NCBI GenBank assembly: GCA_934597165.1
Contig: CAKTQP010000033.1
Span: 1-21,269, forward strand
Direction of reading: 5' to 3'
Source of the DNA: an uncultured Oscillospiraceae bacterium
GTDB taxonomy: Bacteria; Bacillota; Clostridia; Oscillospirales; Oscillospiraceae
Length of the DNA stretch: 21,269 bases
Each line of letters opens with the position of its first letter. Position 1 is the stretch's first letter. Below are positions 1-6,925 of the stretch, piece by piece. The notes beneath the pieces are model-generated. The model saw nothing but the letters and a program-made list of their open reading frames with translations. It did no database searches and was not told the origin of the DNA. The translations under genes were made by a program, and so were the position numbers.

Positions 1-2
1 TC

Positions 3-87
3 TGGTGCGGATGATGAGACTTGAACTCACACGTCGGTTGACACACGCCCCTCAAACGTGCCTGTCTACCTATTCCAGCACATCCGC
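3..87 (-). tRNA. tRNA-Leu (anticodon GAG)
   Basis: Read on the minus strand, the acceptor stem GCGGATG pairs with CATCCGC, followed by an A discriminator and an encoded CCA. The anticodon stem CACGT/GCGTG closes the loop TTGAGGG, giving anticodon GAG, which reads CTC leucine codons. A variable region long enough for a class II arm precedes the T arm, which has loop TTCAAGT. That fits tRNA-Leu. It is transcribed divergently from the tRNA-Gln gene. Confidence 0.95.
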
Positions 88-102
88 AAATTAGCGTTAT
101 TT

Positions 103-131
103 ATTATAGGATGAGACGTGGTTTTTGTCAA
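103..131 (-). promoter_or_regulatory. Promoter of tRNA-Leu
   Basis: On the minus strand there is TTGACA, a 17-base spacer and TATAAT, a perfect vegetative sigma promoter. The predicted start site falls about 8 bases before the mature tRNA 5' end. The AT-rich stretch 132-198 separates it from the divergent tRNA-Gln promoter and holds no gene I can support. Confidence 0.85.
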
Positions 132-198
132 GCGCTTTTTTGAAATTTCCCCAAAAAGAACCCGGCGAAAAAAATCTCGAAAAAATCGAAAATAGTTG

Positions 199-226
199 TT
201 GACAATCGGGGAAAAATGAGTATAAT
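199..226 (+). promoter_or_regulatory. Promoter of tRNA-Gln
   Basis: TTGACA at 199-204, a 16-base spacer and TATAAT at 221-226 form a near-perfect vegetative promoter. It would start transcription near 233, leaving a 5' leader of about 27 bases before the tRNA. Confidence 0.85.
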
Positions 227-259
227 AGTAAAAGTGTTCCGCAGGGGACGCAAACAAAT

Positions 260-333
260 AGCGGAATTGTGTAAGGGTAGCACAGCAGACTCTGACTCTG
301 TATGTGAGGGTTCGAATCCTTCTTCCGCTGCCA
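260..333 (+). tRNA. tRNA-Gln (anticodon CTG)
   Basis: The acceptor stem AGCGGAA pairs with TTCCGCT, followed by G and an encoded CCA. The anticodon stem GCAGA/TCTGT closes the loop CTCTGAC, so the anticodon is CTG and reads the CAG glutamine codon. The T loop TTCGAAT is canonical. It is a single-gene unit with its own promoter and terminator. Confidence 0.95.
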
Positions 334-336
334 AAA

Positions 337-369
337 AGCCTGTGATTGGCTTCAATCACAGGCTTTTTT
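337..369 (+). terminator. Intrinsic terminator of tRNA-Gln
   Basis: A perfect 11-bp stem (337-347 with 354-364), a 6-base loop and a run of six T form a classic rho-independent terminator. It begins 3 bases after the tRNA CCA end. Confidence 0.92.
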
Positions 370-450
370 CTAACTTTTATCCCATTTACAAACAGCTCAC
401 ATTTGGCTTGGCGCACAAGTCGTGCACAACTGCTACACAAAAACTTCTGG

Positions 451-488
451 AAAAAACTGCGTATGACTGACCCCATACGCAGTTTTTT
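451..488 (-). terminator. Bidirectional intrinsic terminator after the aldehyde dehydrogenase
   Basis: A perfect 15-bp inverted repeat (451-465 with 474-488) has an 8-base loop. It is flanked by A6 and T6, so it can act in both directions. It lies just after the minus-strand aldehyde dehydrogenase stop at 493. It also insulates that gene from the plus-strand tRNA-Gln unit. The 370-450 stretch between the two terminators holds nothing I recognise. Confidence 0.85.
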
Positions 489-492
489 CTTT

Positions 493-1854
493 TCACTTGA
501 GCACCCGTTTCAGCAGCGCCAACTTTTTCTCCCCATAGGGCGGGTACCGCAGGGGCACATCCACCTTCGTGCTCTGCCGGAACACGCTGCGCTGGTGGGT
601 GAAGGTGTCAAAAGTCTGCTTGCCGTGGTAACTGCCCATGCCGGAGTACCCTACCCCGCCAAAAGGCTGGTGCTGACTGGCCAGATGGAGGATGGTGTCG
701 TTGATGCAGCCGCCGCCGAAGGAACAGCGCTCCAAAACCTGCTCCATGACCGCCTTGCGCTCTGTGAACAGGTACAGCGCCAGGGGCTTCTCGTGGGCGG
801 TGATGTACTGGATGCACTCCTCCAGGTCATCGTAGGGGAACAGGGGCAGGATGGGGCCAAAGATCTCCTCCTGCATGATGGGCGCGTCAAAAGTCAGCTG
901 GTCGATGATGGTGGGGGCGATGAAACGCCGGGCGTCGTCGCACTGGCCGCCTAGGACGATGCGTCCCTGGGTCATCAGCCCTTTCAGGCGCTCATAGTGG
1001 CGCTGGTTGACGATGGTGACCATCTGGCTGGCGTTACCCTGGGGGAAGAAAGCATCCAACGCCTGCTGATAGCACGTCAGGAAGCGGTTTTGCACAGCCC
1101 TGTGGATAAACAGGTAGTCCGGCTCCACGCAGGTCTGACCGGCGTTTAAGACCTTGCCAAAGGCGATGCGCTTTGCCGCAAGAGGGATGTTGGCGCTCTC
1201 GTCCACGATGACCGGGCTTTTGCCTCCCAGTTCCAGGGTCACCGGGGTCAGGTGCTTGGCGGCAGCCTCCATGACCACCTTGCCCACGGGCACGCTGCCA
1301 GTGAAGAAGATGTAGCCAAACCGCTCCGCCAGCAGCGCCTCGTCCACTTCCCTGCCCCCTTCTGCCACGGCGATGTACTCGGTTGGGAAGCAGTCCGCGA
1401 TCAGGTCGGCGATGGCTCGGCTGGTGGCGGGGGCATCGGCTGAGGGCTTCACGATGGCGGTATTGCCGGCGGAGATGGCACCGATGAGCGGGGTCAGGCA
1501 CAGGTTCACCGGGTAGTTCCAGGGCGCCATGATGAGGGTCACGCCATAAGGCTCCGGCACCGTGCGGCACCGTCCCGGCAGCTGACCGATGGCGGAGGGC
1601 ACCCGCTTGGGTTTCGTCCACTTGCGCAGGTGCTTCTGGTGGTAGCGCAGCTCGCCGCGCACCATGCCCACCTCACACAGGTGGCTCTCGCAAGGGGTCT
1701 TGTTCAGATCCGCTTGCAGCGCCTGGTAGAGCGCCTCCTGATAGGCGTCCAGTCCGCGGGACAGCTTGGCCAGCGCTTCCTTGCGGAACCCGTAGCTCCG
1801 GGTCGCGCCGGTGGCGTAGTACGCCCGCTGTTTTGCCACCAGTTCAGAGATCAT
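493..1854 (-). CDS. NAD(P)-dependent aldehyde dehydrogenase, class 3 type
   Basis: This 453-residue enzyme would oxidise an aldehyde to the acid with NAD(P). The length and the compact N-terminus fit the class 3/fatty-aldehyde branch (AldH/YwdH-like), shorter than the roughly 490-residue class 1 and 2 enzymes. Visible motifs are PWNYP at 111-115 with the oxyanion Asn, FTGS at 184-187, the general-base Glu in LELGGKSP (E208), the nucleophile in NAGQTC (C242), and EEIFGP further on. I chose the ATG at 1854 because AAAGGAGG lies 7-8 bases upstream. A TTG-like extension to 1890 would put that site inside the gene. It is a monocistronic unit, separated from rpmF by a hairpin-rich gap and closed by the terminator at 451-488. 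The physiological aldehyde cannot be read from the sequence; a medium- or long-chain aldehyde is an inference from the class. Confidence 0.92.
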   Translation of the reverse strand: MISELVAKQRAYYATGATRSYGFRKEALAKLSRGLDAYQEALYQALQADLNKTPCESHLCEVGMVRGELRYHQKHLRKWTKPKRVPSAIGQLPGRCRTVPEPYGVTLIMAPWNYPVNLCLTPLIGAISAGNTAIVKPSADAPATSRAIADLIADCFPTEYIAVAEGGREVDEALLAERFGYIFFTGSVPVGKVVMEAAAKHLTPVTLELGGKSPVIVDESANIPLAAKRIAFGKVLNAGQTCVEPDYLFIHRAVQNRFLTCYQQALDAFFPQGNASQMVTIVNQRHYERLKGLMTQGRIVLGGQCDDARRFIAPTIIDQLTFDAPIMQEEIFGPILPLFPYDDLEECIQYITAHEKPLALYLFTERKAVMEQVLERCSFGGGCINDTILHLASQHQPFGGVGYSGMGSYHGKQTFDTFTHQRSVFRQSTKVDVPLRYPPYGEKKLALLKRVLK

Positions 1855-1904
1855 AGGCCCCCTCCTTTTTCCACAGGCAAGTTTCACCAAAAAGTCTCAC
1901 AGAG

Positions 1905-2036
1905 TTTCGTCACCCCCGGTGACGAAATAAAATGCAATCAGTCCTTTCTGGCGGCGTGTACGTCAGAAAGGACACTTCTCAGGCCGGCTCGTCCGGCCTG
2001 CATACTCAACAGAAAAGGCGGAGTCTTTTCTGTTGA
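1905..2036. repeat. Run of four perfect inverted repeats in the rpmF to aldehyde dehydrogenase gap
   Basis: The 1855-2106 gap contains no gene I can support but four different perfect hairpins. They are 1905-1914 with 1918-1927 (10 bp, 3-base loop), 1941-1950 with 1964-1973 (10 bp), 1981-1987 with 1993-1999 (7 bp, GC-rich) and 2006-2017 with 2025-2036 (12 bp). A fifth, stronger one at 2041-2084 is listed as the rpmF terminator. None of the four has a proper T run on the minus strand. They could be transcript-stabilising or processing elements, an attenuator for the downstream gene, or operators. No clear promoter for the aldehyde dehydrogenase is visible here. Confidence 0.6.
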
Positions 2037-2040
2037 ATCA

Positions 2041-2084
2041 CAAAGATAAAAGTCTGCTTCGTGAAAAGCAGACTTTTATCTTTG
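2041..2084 (-). terminator. Terminator after rpmF
   Basis: A perfect 19-bp stem (2041-2059 with 2066-2084) has a 6-base loop and starts about 22 bases after the rpmF stop on the minus strand. The outer part of the stem is A/T rich on both sides, with TTTTATCTTT on the 3' arm. It probably ends the yceD-rpmF transcript, possibly in both directions. Confidence 0.75.
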
Positions 2085-2106
2085 CAACCTATTTCGGAAG
2101 GCGAAA

Positions 2107-2298
2107 TTATTCCACCTCAGCATTGGCCTCAACGCTCGCATAGGAACGACCGTTGTACATACCACATGCGGGGCAGATACGGTGAGGCATACGGTATGCA
2201 CCGCAGGAACACTTGACCAGGTTGGGAGCCACCAGCTTCCAGTTTGCACGCCGCTTATTCCGTCTTGCTTTCGATACTTTACCCTTAGGGACTGCCAT
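2107..2298 (-). CDS. rpmF: 50S ribosomal protein L32
   Basis: This 63-residue protein is a structural component of the large ribosomal subunit. The N-terminus MAVPKGKVSKARRNKRR is the L32 signature. A cysteine zinc ribbon follows: CSC at 30-32, PHRICPAC at 38-45. The first knuckle is CxC rather than the usual CxxC. AGGAGGTG is placed correctly before the ATG. It follows yceD by 34 bases, the conserved yceD-rpmF arrangement, and should be co-transcribed from the promoter at 2869-2897. In many bacteria this operon continues into fatty-acid genes; here it stops at a terminator. Confidence 0.97.
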   Translation of the reverse strand: MAVPKGKVSKARRNKRRANWKLVAPNLVKCSCGAYRMPHRICPACGMYNGRSYASVEANAEVE

Positions 2299-2332
2299 GA
2301 AGACACCTCCTTATTCCACCTTTTCAGGCAAT

Positions 2333-2839
2333 TCACTCTTGTTCTGTCGAATCTAACAGCTGCGCCAGCACCGCCAGGCGGGGATCCGCAGCAGGCTTAC
2401 ACTGGCATGGACCCTCGTTCAGGTCCGCACCGCAAAGGGGACAGCGGCCTTTGCAGTCTTCACTGCACAGATGTTTGGTATCCATCGCGAAGATGAACTC
2501 GTCGGTCATCGCCTCGTCGATATCCAATTCCGACCCGGACAGCAGGATGATCTCATCCTCCTCCTCGTTCTCCAACTCGGTCGCCAGCAGACGCCGGACA
2601 GGTACGGACATCACCCGCTCATAAGGCTTCCCGCAGCTGTCACAGTGCAGGTGAAGGTTACTGGAGAGAGTGGCCTCCAATTCCAACATTCCCGCACGGT
2701 TGCGAACCTCACCCACCACCGTCACCGGCTCACAGATGGGATAGGTACCGTAAAAGTCCAGGTTAGAGAGATCCATTTCACAGGAAAAGGATTCTTTGGC
2801 ACCGGGTACATGGATAATATCTTTTAGATCCAGACGCAT
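2333..2839 (-). CDS. yceD: YceD/DUF177 family protein (large-subunit rRNA accumulation)
   Basis: This 168-residue DUF177 protein belongs to the family linked to 23S rRNA accumulation in E. coli and plants. The sequence shows the family layout. An N-terminal beta-rich part includes MRLDLKDI and GKPYERV preceded by the pair CDSC. An acidic stretch ENEEEDE follows, then a C-terminal cysteine cluster with CSEDCKGRCPLCG, which probably binds zinc. The ATG at 2839 has GAGGTG six bases upstream; an extension to 2863 would hide that site. It is the first gene of the yceD-rpmF operon. The position immediately upstream of rpmF is itself strong support for the call. The molecular activity of the family is not established. 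Confidence 0.92.
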   Translation of the reverse strand: MRLDLKDIIHVPGAKESFSCEMDLSNLDFYGTYPICEPVTVVGEVRNRAGMLELEATLSSNLHLHCDSCGKPYERVMSVPVRRLLATELENEEEDEIILLSGSELDIDEAMTDEFIFAMDTKHLCSEDCKGRCPLCGADLNEGPCQCKPAADPRLAVLAQLLDSTEQE

Positions 2840-2868
2840 AGCACACCTCGCATAACGACACAAGTTGT

Positions 2869-2897
2869 ATTTTACCCCAATATATTGTATCTGTCAA
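2869..2897 (-). promoter_or_regulatory. Promoter of the yceD-rpmF operon
   Basis: On the minus strand TTGACA, a 17-base spacer and TAAAAT (plus-strand coordinates 2892-2897 and 2869-2874) lie about 30 bases upstream of the yceD start codon. It diverges from the rluA-type gene promoter at 2915-2943. Confidence 0.8.
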
Positions 2898-2914
2898 TGA
2901 CTTTTTACGGAGGA

Positions 2915-2943
2915 TTGTCATATTCCTCATTTATTGTTATAAT
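2915..2943 (+). promoter_or_regulatory. Promoter of the pseudouridine synthase, lipoprotein, thioesterase unit
   Basis: TTGTCA at 2915-2920, a 17-base spacer and TATAAT at 2938-2943 give a strong vegetative promoter, with a start site near 2950 and a short leader before the ATG at 2986. No other promoter is evident before the terminator at 5643-5672. Confidence 0.8.
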
Positions 2944-2985
2944 GAAAGGCGACATCTCCCCCGAATTGAAGGAGTCATCCCATCC

Positions 2986-3981
2986 ATGAAAGAATTTACA
3001 GTCGGAAAAAACGACGCCAACCAGCGCTTGGACCGCTGGCTGTCCAAAAACCTCCCCCTTCTCCCCGCTCCGCTGGCGCAGAAGTACATCCGCCTCAAGC
3101 GGGTGAAGCTCAACGGCAAGGGGGCGAAGCGGGACACCCGTCTGCAGGTGGGCGACCTGCTGCAATTATACATCAACGACGAGTTTTTTGAAATCCCTAC
3201 GCCGGAAAATGCCTTCTTAAAATTGTTCAAGCCCAAGCTGGACATTTTATATGAAGACGAACACATCCTGCTGGTGAACAAGGCCCCTGGCATGGTGGTA
3301 CACGGGGATGAGACGGAGCACGTGAACACCCTCATCAACCACATCCAGGCGTACCTGTACCAGAAGAAGGAGTGGAACCCCTTCCGGGAACACGCCTTTG
3401 CGCCGGCGCTGTGCAACCGCATCGACCGGAACACCGGCGGCATCGTCATCGCCGCCAAGACCGCCGAGGCGCTGCGGGTGATGAACCAGAAGATTCGGGA
3501 TCGGGAGCTGGTCAAGCTGTACCTGTGTGCCATCGTGGGGCAGATCAAGCCGCCGGATGGCACACTGAAGGGGTATCTGTGGAAGGACGAGGCCAAGAAG
3601 CAGGTCTTTGTCAAGTCCCGTCCCGTGCCCGGTGCCCGGACGGCGGTGACCAAATATCGGACGCTGACCAGCGGACGGGGGCTGTCCCTGCTGGAATGCG
3701 ACCTGATCACCGGCCGCACCCATCAAATCCGTGCCCAACTGGCTGCCGCCGGTCATCCCCTCCTGGGCGATGGCAAGTACGGCAGCGAGAAGCTCAATCG
3801 CCGCTACGGGATGCGCCGCCAGGCTCTCTGGTCCTGGTCGTTGGAGTTCCGGTTCACCACCCCTGCCGGGGAGCTGGAATATCTCAACGGACAGCGCTTC
3901 CAGGTCAGCGCCGTGGATTTCGCGGCGGAATATTTTCCGGACTATCCCCTGGCGCAGGCGGCGGATTACACCTGGAACTGA
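2986..3981 (+). CDS. RluA-family rRNA/tRNA pseudouridine synthase
   Basis: This 331-residue enzyme would isomerise specific uridines in rRNA or tRNA to pseudouridine. An N-terminal S4 RNA-binding domain (about 1-65; ANQRLDRWLSKNLP and LQVGDLLQLY) precedes the RluA catalytic domain. The catalytic Asp is D147 in NRIDRNTGG. The usual motif is HRLDRxTSG, so Asn replaces the first His and Gly replaces Ser, as seen in some clostridial RluC/D relatives. GRTHQIRAQL and HPLLGDGKYG are intact family motifs. The ATG has GAAGGAG upstream at good spacing. The target uridine cannot be assigned, so no symbol is given. The next gene starts 11 bases after the stop, so a shared transcript is likely although no functional link is apparent. 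Confidence 0.93.
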   Translation: MKEFTVGKNDANQRLDRWLSKNLPLLPAPLAQKYIRLKRVKLNGKGAKRDTRLQVGDLLQLYINDEFFEIPTPENAFLKLFKPKLDILYEDEHILLVNKAPGMVVHGDETEHVNTLINHIQAYLYQKKEWNPFREHAFAPALCNRIDRNTGGIVIAAKTAEALRVMNQKIRDRELVKLYLCAIVGQIKPPDGTLKGYLWKDEAKKQVFVKSRPVPGARTAVTKYRTLTSGRGLSLLECDLITGRTHQIRAQLAAAGHPLLGDGKYGSEKLNRRYGMRRQALWSWSLEFRFTTPAGELEYLNGQRFQVSAVDFAAEYFPDYPLAQAADYTWN

Positions 3982-3992
3982 AAGGAGTTCTT

Positions 3993-5210
3993 ATGAAGCG
4001 AAAACCCATTGCACTGTTACTGATCCTCTCCATGCTGCTGGCTCTGTCCCTGACAGGCTGTGGCAAGGACACCGCCCTGACGGTCTACGCCGAAGGCAAC
4101 TTCATCCGTCAGGATCTCATCGACGCCTTCACGGAAGAGACGGGCATCGAGGTGAACTACATCATCGGCACCCGCTCCCCGGCGGAGACCAAGGCCAAGA
4201 CCGACGACGCCAACAGCACCAAGAGCGACTCCAGCGCGGACGAAGAAGTGGTGCTGCCGGAGGAATCCCCGGTAGATGTCCTGTCCGAAGTCCGGGCATG
4301 GAAGGAGGAGGACACCAAGGCGCGTGCGGAAAGCTCGGAGTCTGACGGCACCGTCTGCGAGTACGACGTGATCCTCACCGACCAGGACATCCTCTCCCAG
4401 CTGAAGGAGGAGGACTGCCTGATGGAACTGGACACCAAGAAGGTGTCCAACTATGACAACATCGCCAAGAAATATCGCAAGCTCAACGGCGATGGTGCTC
4501 TGTACGGTATCCCCGCTCTGTGGGGCATCGCCGGCATCGTCTGGGACACCAAACTGGTGGACGCCCAGGTGAGCAGCTGGGACATCCTGTGGGATGAGAC
4601 CTACAAGGGCAAGATCGTCATGCCTGCCACGGCACGGGAATGTGCCGCTGTGGCGCTGAAGCGTCAGGGCAAGGACGTGAACACCACGGACAAAAAGGAG
4701 CTGGAGGACGCCTACAAGCTACTGGAAGAGCAGAAGGATCTGGCTGCCGGGTACACCAGCCGCGTGGCCTACACCATGATGACCAACCAGTCCGCTGCCA
4801 TGGCGGTGGCCGACTCCGGCGCTGCCATTGACATGATGAGCAACAACGCCAACCTGGCCTTCGCTCTGCCTGACGAGGGCAGCTGGCGGGTGTGCTACTC
4901 CTACTGCGTCACCGCCGGGACGGAGTGGCCGGAGGAAGCGCAGAAGTTCATCAACTATATGTGCTCCGCCAACAACCTGGCCAAGAACGCCGTGTACAGC
5001 AAGTACTCCACCACCTCCGGGGCGGCGCTGAAGAAGATGAACCAGAGCTGGCACGACAACCCGCTGGCCTACCCGGATGAATCCATCCGCAAGCAGTCCC
5101 CCTTCCTCACCGGCCTGCCTGCCGAGACCGAGACGCTCCACGGCTCCCTGTTCGCCCAGCTCACCGGCGCGGACAAAGCCGCTGCTGACAGCAACAACCC
5201 TCAGTCCTGA
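3993..5210 (+). CDS. PotD-like ABC-transporter substrate-binding lipoprotein with acidic insert
   Basis: This 405-residue exported lipoprotein has a signal peptide with lipobox LTGC (C23). The body follows the PotD/periplasmic-binding type II plan: ALTVYAEGNFIRQDLIDAFTEET, then YDVILTD, ALWGIAGIVWDTKLVD, SWDILWDETYKGKI, and KFINYMCS. Two oddities stand out. Residues about 61-120 form an inserted low-complexity stretch rich in Ser, Asp, Glu and Lys, placed before YDVILTD where PotD has only a short loop. From memory of E. coli PotD, the pocket residues W229, W255 and D257 fall on Ala, Val and Tyr here, which argues against polyamines. The ATG at 3993 has AAAGGAG nearby; longer upstream extensions in this frame overlap the previous gene and are not real. 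No permease or ATPase gene is adjacent, so it must use a distant transporter or have another role. The ligand is unknown. Confidence 0.88.
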   Translation: MKRKPIALLLILSMLLALSLTGCGKDTALTVYAEGNFIRQDLIDAFTEETGIEVNYIIGTRSPAETKAKTDDANSTKSDSSADEEVVLPEESPVDVLSEVRAWKEEDTKARAESSESDGTVCEYDVILTDQDILSQLKEEDCLMELDTKKVSNYDNIAKKYRKLNGDGALYGIPALWGIAGIVWDTKLVDAQVSSWDILWDETYKGKIVMPATARECAAVALKRQGKDVNTTDKKELEDAYKLLEEQKDLAAGYTSRVAYTMMTNQSAAMAVADSGAAIDMMSNNANLAFALPDEGSWRVCYSYCVTAGTEWPEEAQKFINYMCSANNLAKNAVYSKYSTTSGAALKKMNQSWHDNPLAYPDESIRKQSPFLTGLPAETETLHGSLFAQLTGADKAAADSNNPQS

Positions 5211-5229
5211 TGAAAGGAGCAAATTGACT

Positions 5230-5622
5230 ATGACCATGGAATTAGGCTGCAAAGGACGGGCAGAGACCGTCGTCACCCCGGAGAAGACCGCCAAGACCGC
5301 CGGTTCCGGCGCCCTGGACGTCTTCGCCACCCCCTTCATGGCGGCGCTGATGGAAGAGGCCGCCTGGACCTCCATCCAGCCCTATCTGGAGGACGGCCAG
5401 GGCAGCGTGGGCATCGCCCTGAAGCTGACCCACGACGCCGCCACCCCAGTGGGGATGAAGGTGTGGGCGGAGAGCACTGTCACCGCCATCAACGGCCAGA
5501 AGGTGTCCTTCTCCATCACCGCCTACGACGAGACCGGCGTCATCGGCACCTGTGACCATCAGCGTGCCATCATCGACAACGAGAAGTTCTTCACCCGGTG
5601 TCAGAACAAACTCAGCCACTAA
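5230..5622 (+). CDS. Hot-dog fold acyl-CoA thioesterase, FlK-like
   Basis: This 130-residue protein matches the thioesterase family whose best-known member is fluoroacetyl-CoA thioesterase FlK. The segment LDVFATPFMAALMEEAAW carries the candidate catalytic T34 and E42, and LTHDAATPVG carries H68. The spacings T to E of 8 and E to H of 26 equal those of the FlK triad T42/E50/H76, as I recall it. The family hydrolyses short acyl-CoA thioesters. Most clostridial members have no known substrate, and fluoroacetyl-CoA should not be assumed. It follows the lipoprotein gene by 19 bases, with AAAGGAG ten bases upstream of the ATG, and is the last gene before the bidirectional terminator. Cytoplasmic, since no signal peptide is visible. 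Confidence 0.87.
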   Translation: MTMELGCKGRAETVVTPEKTAKTAGSGALDVFATPFMAALMEEAAWTSIQPYLEDGQGSVGIALKLTHDAATPVGMKVWAESTVTAINGQKVSFSITAYDETGVIGTCDHQRAIIDNEKFFTRCQNKLSH

Positions 5623-5642
5623 ATCAAAATCCACCCCATGAC

Positions 5643-5672
5643 AAAACCGCCAGCACGATGCTGGCGGTTTTT
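5643..5672. terminator. Bidirectional terminator between convergent units
   Basis: A perfect 13-bp stem (5643-5655 with 5659-5671) and a 3-base loop are flanked by A4 and T5. It lies between the plus-strand thioesterase (stop 5622) and the minus-strand glycosyltransferase (stop 5687), so it can end both transcripts. Confidence 0.9.
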
Positions 5673-5686
5673 GCATTTTCCTGACT

Positions 5687-6709
5687 TCAGTTGAATTTGT
5701 AGATCTTCTGCGCGATGTGATACAGGCCAATGCTCAGCTTCCGCCCGCCCTTTCCGGGGAAGGTGCCGGCGATGGAGAGGGCGCGGTAGTGGAGCTTCTT
5801 GTACATGGCCGGGTCCTTGGCCTTCAAGTCCTTCCACAGCTTGTCCTTCTTCTCCAGGTTCTTCGGCTCCTCGGACATGATGAGGAAGATGGAGCTAATC
5901 ATCATCATCATAGACAGGTAGCGCAGCATATAGGTGCCCAGTTTCGGCTCAAAGCTGCGCAGGGTGTCATAGGAATAGAAGTCCAGCATGAGCCGGGTCA
6001 CCCGGAGCTGCTGATCCACCCGCTTGATCATCACCTGCTCGTTGACGCTCTGGTCGTCCCGGCCGATGAAGTAGCGGTACAGGTCTTCGTTCATGTAATA
6101 GATGGACTTCACCTGGGGCAGGGGCTGGTAGACGAAGATGTTGTCCACGTAGAAGGTGTGCTTGGGCAGCTCCAGACCGCAGTCCCGCAGCATCTGGGTG
6201 CGGTAGATGACCGAGTGCATGAGCAGGTATTCCGACGGCTTCCAATGCCCCAGCTCCGCCCAGGTGAACACCTTCCCTTCCGGGAACACGTCAGTGTAGC
6301 GGATGACCTTGCTGACGCCCTCCGCCACGTGCTCGTAGACGTAGTTGCAGACCATCATATCCAGGGGATCGTCACCCTGGGACAGCTCCCGCAGCTTGGT
6401 CAGCACCCGCTGCAAGGCGTCTTCGTCCAGCCAGTCGTCGGAGTCCACCACCTTGTAGTACATCCCCTGGGCGTTGCGCAGACCCTGGTTGACCCCTTCG
6501 CCGTGGCCGCCGTTGGGCTGATGGATGGCGCGGACGATGTTGGGGTAGCGCTGGGCGTACTCGTCCGCGATGGCTGCGGTGTCGTCCACCGAGCCGTCGT
6601 CCACCAGGATGATCTCCACCTGGTCGCCGCCGGTCAGCAGGGTGTCTGTGCAGTGGCGCATATAGGCTGCGGAATTATAACAGGGCACCGCAAAAGTAAT
6701 CAGTTTCAT
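5687..6709 (-). CDS. Family 2 glycosyltransferase
   Basis: This 340-residue cytoplasmic GT-A enzyme would transfer a sugar from a nucleotide-sugar donor. The N-terminal domain shows LITFAVPCYNSAAYMRHCTD, the donor-binding DDGS at 37-40, NGGHGEGVNQGL, and the metal-binding DSDDW at 89-93. The C-terminal third is helical and Met-rich, with no clear membrane span. I start it at the ATG 6709; GGAG is 12 bases upstream, a long but usable spacing. A TTG start at 6727 is possible but lacks a site of its own. It stands alone, with no other cell-wall or polysaccharide gene nearby, so acceptor and product are unknown. No strong promoter stands out in 6710-6840. Confidence 0.92.
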   Translation of the reverse strand: MKLITFAVPCYNSAAYMRHCTDTLLTGGDQVEIILVDDGSVDDTAAIADEYAQRYPNIVRAIHQPNGGHGEGVNQGLRNAQGMYYKVVDSDDWLDEDALQRVLTKLRELSQGDDPLDMMVCNYVYEHVAEGVSKVIRYTDVFPEGKVFTWAELGHWKPSEYLLMHSVIYRTQMLRDCGLELPKHTFYVDNIFVYQPLPQVKSIYYMNEDLYRYFIGRDDQSVNEQVMIKRVDQQLRVTRLMLDFYSYDTLRSFEPKLGTYMLRYLSMMMMISSIFLIMSEEPKNLEKKDKLWKDLKAKDPAMYKKLHYRALSIAGTFPGKGGRKLSIGLYHIAQKIYKFN

Positions 6710-6846
6710 AATTGATACACGCTCCAAAAATCACGATATTATGCTTCACTTGCTTGCCCTATTTTAACACATCCCACAGATAAATAAAACCTTTTTGCAA
6801 AAGCTTTGCCGTTTTTTAATCAAACCTTAACCGCCCCATCAGAACC

Positions 6847-6882
6847 AAAAACAAGAGCGGACTCAAAGGGAGTCCGCTCTTG
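6847..6882 (-). terminator. Terminator of the amino-acid binding lipoprotein gene
   Basis: A perfect 13-bp stem (6852-6864 with 6870-6882) and a 5-base loop are followed on the minus strand by five T. It lies 44 bases after the lipoprotein stop. The remaining stretch down to 6710 is AT-rich and holds no gene I can support. Confidence 0.92.
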
Positions 6883-6925
6883 CAAATCTGTTTGATTGGG
6901 GTTGATGTCCGGTCAAACGTCCTGA

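Noticed and set aside
370..450. A remnant of an integrated element next to tRNA-Gln
   Set aside because: No repeat of the tRNA 3' end, no integrase fragment and no composition shift strong enough to support it.
3372..3992. An N-terminal extension of the PotD-like protein
   Set aside because: It overlaps the pseudouridine synthase in another frame and would bury the lipoprotein signal peptide; the ATG at 3993 has its own ribosome binding site.
5717..6715. A long plus-strand frame opposite the glycosyltransferase
   Set aside because: His/Val/Gln-rich antisense shadow of a gene with clear GT2 motifs; no start signals.
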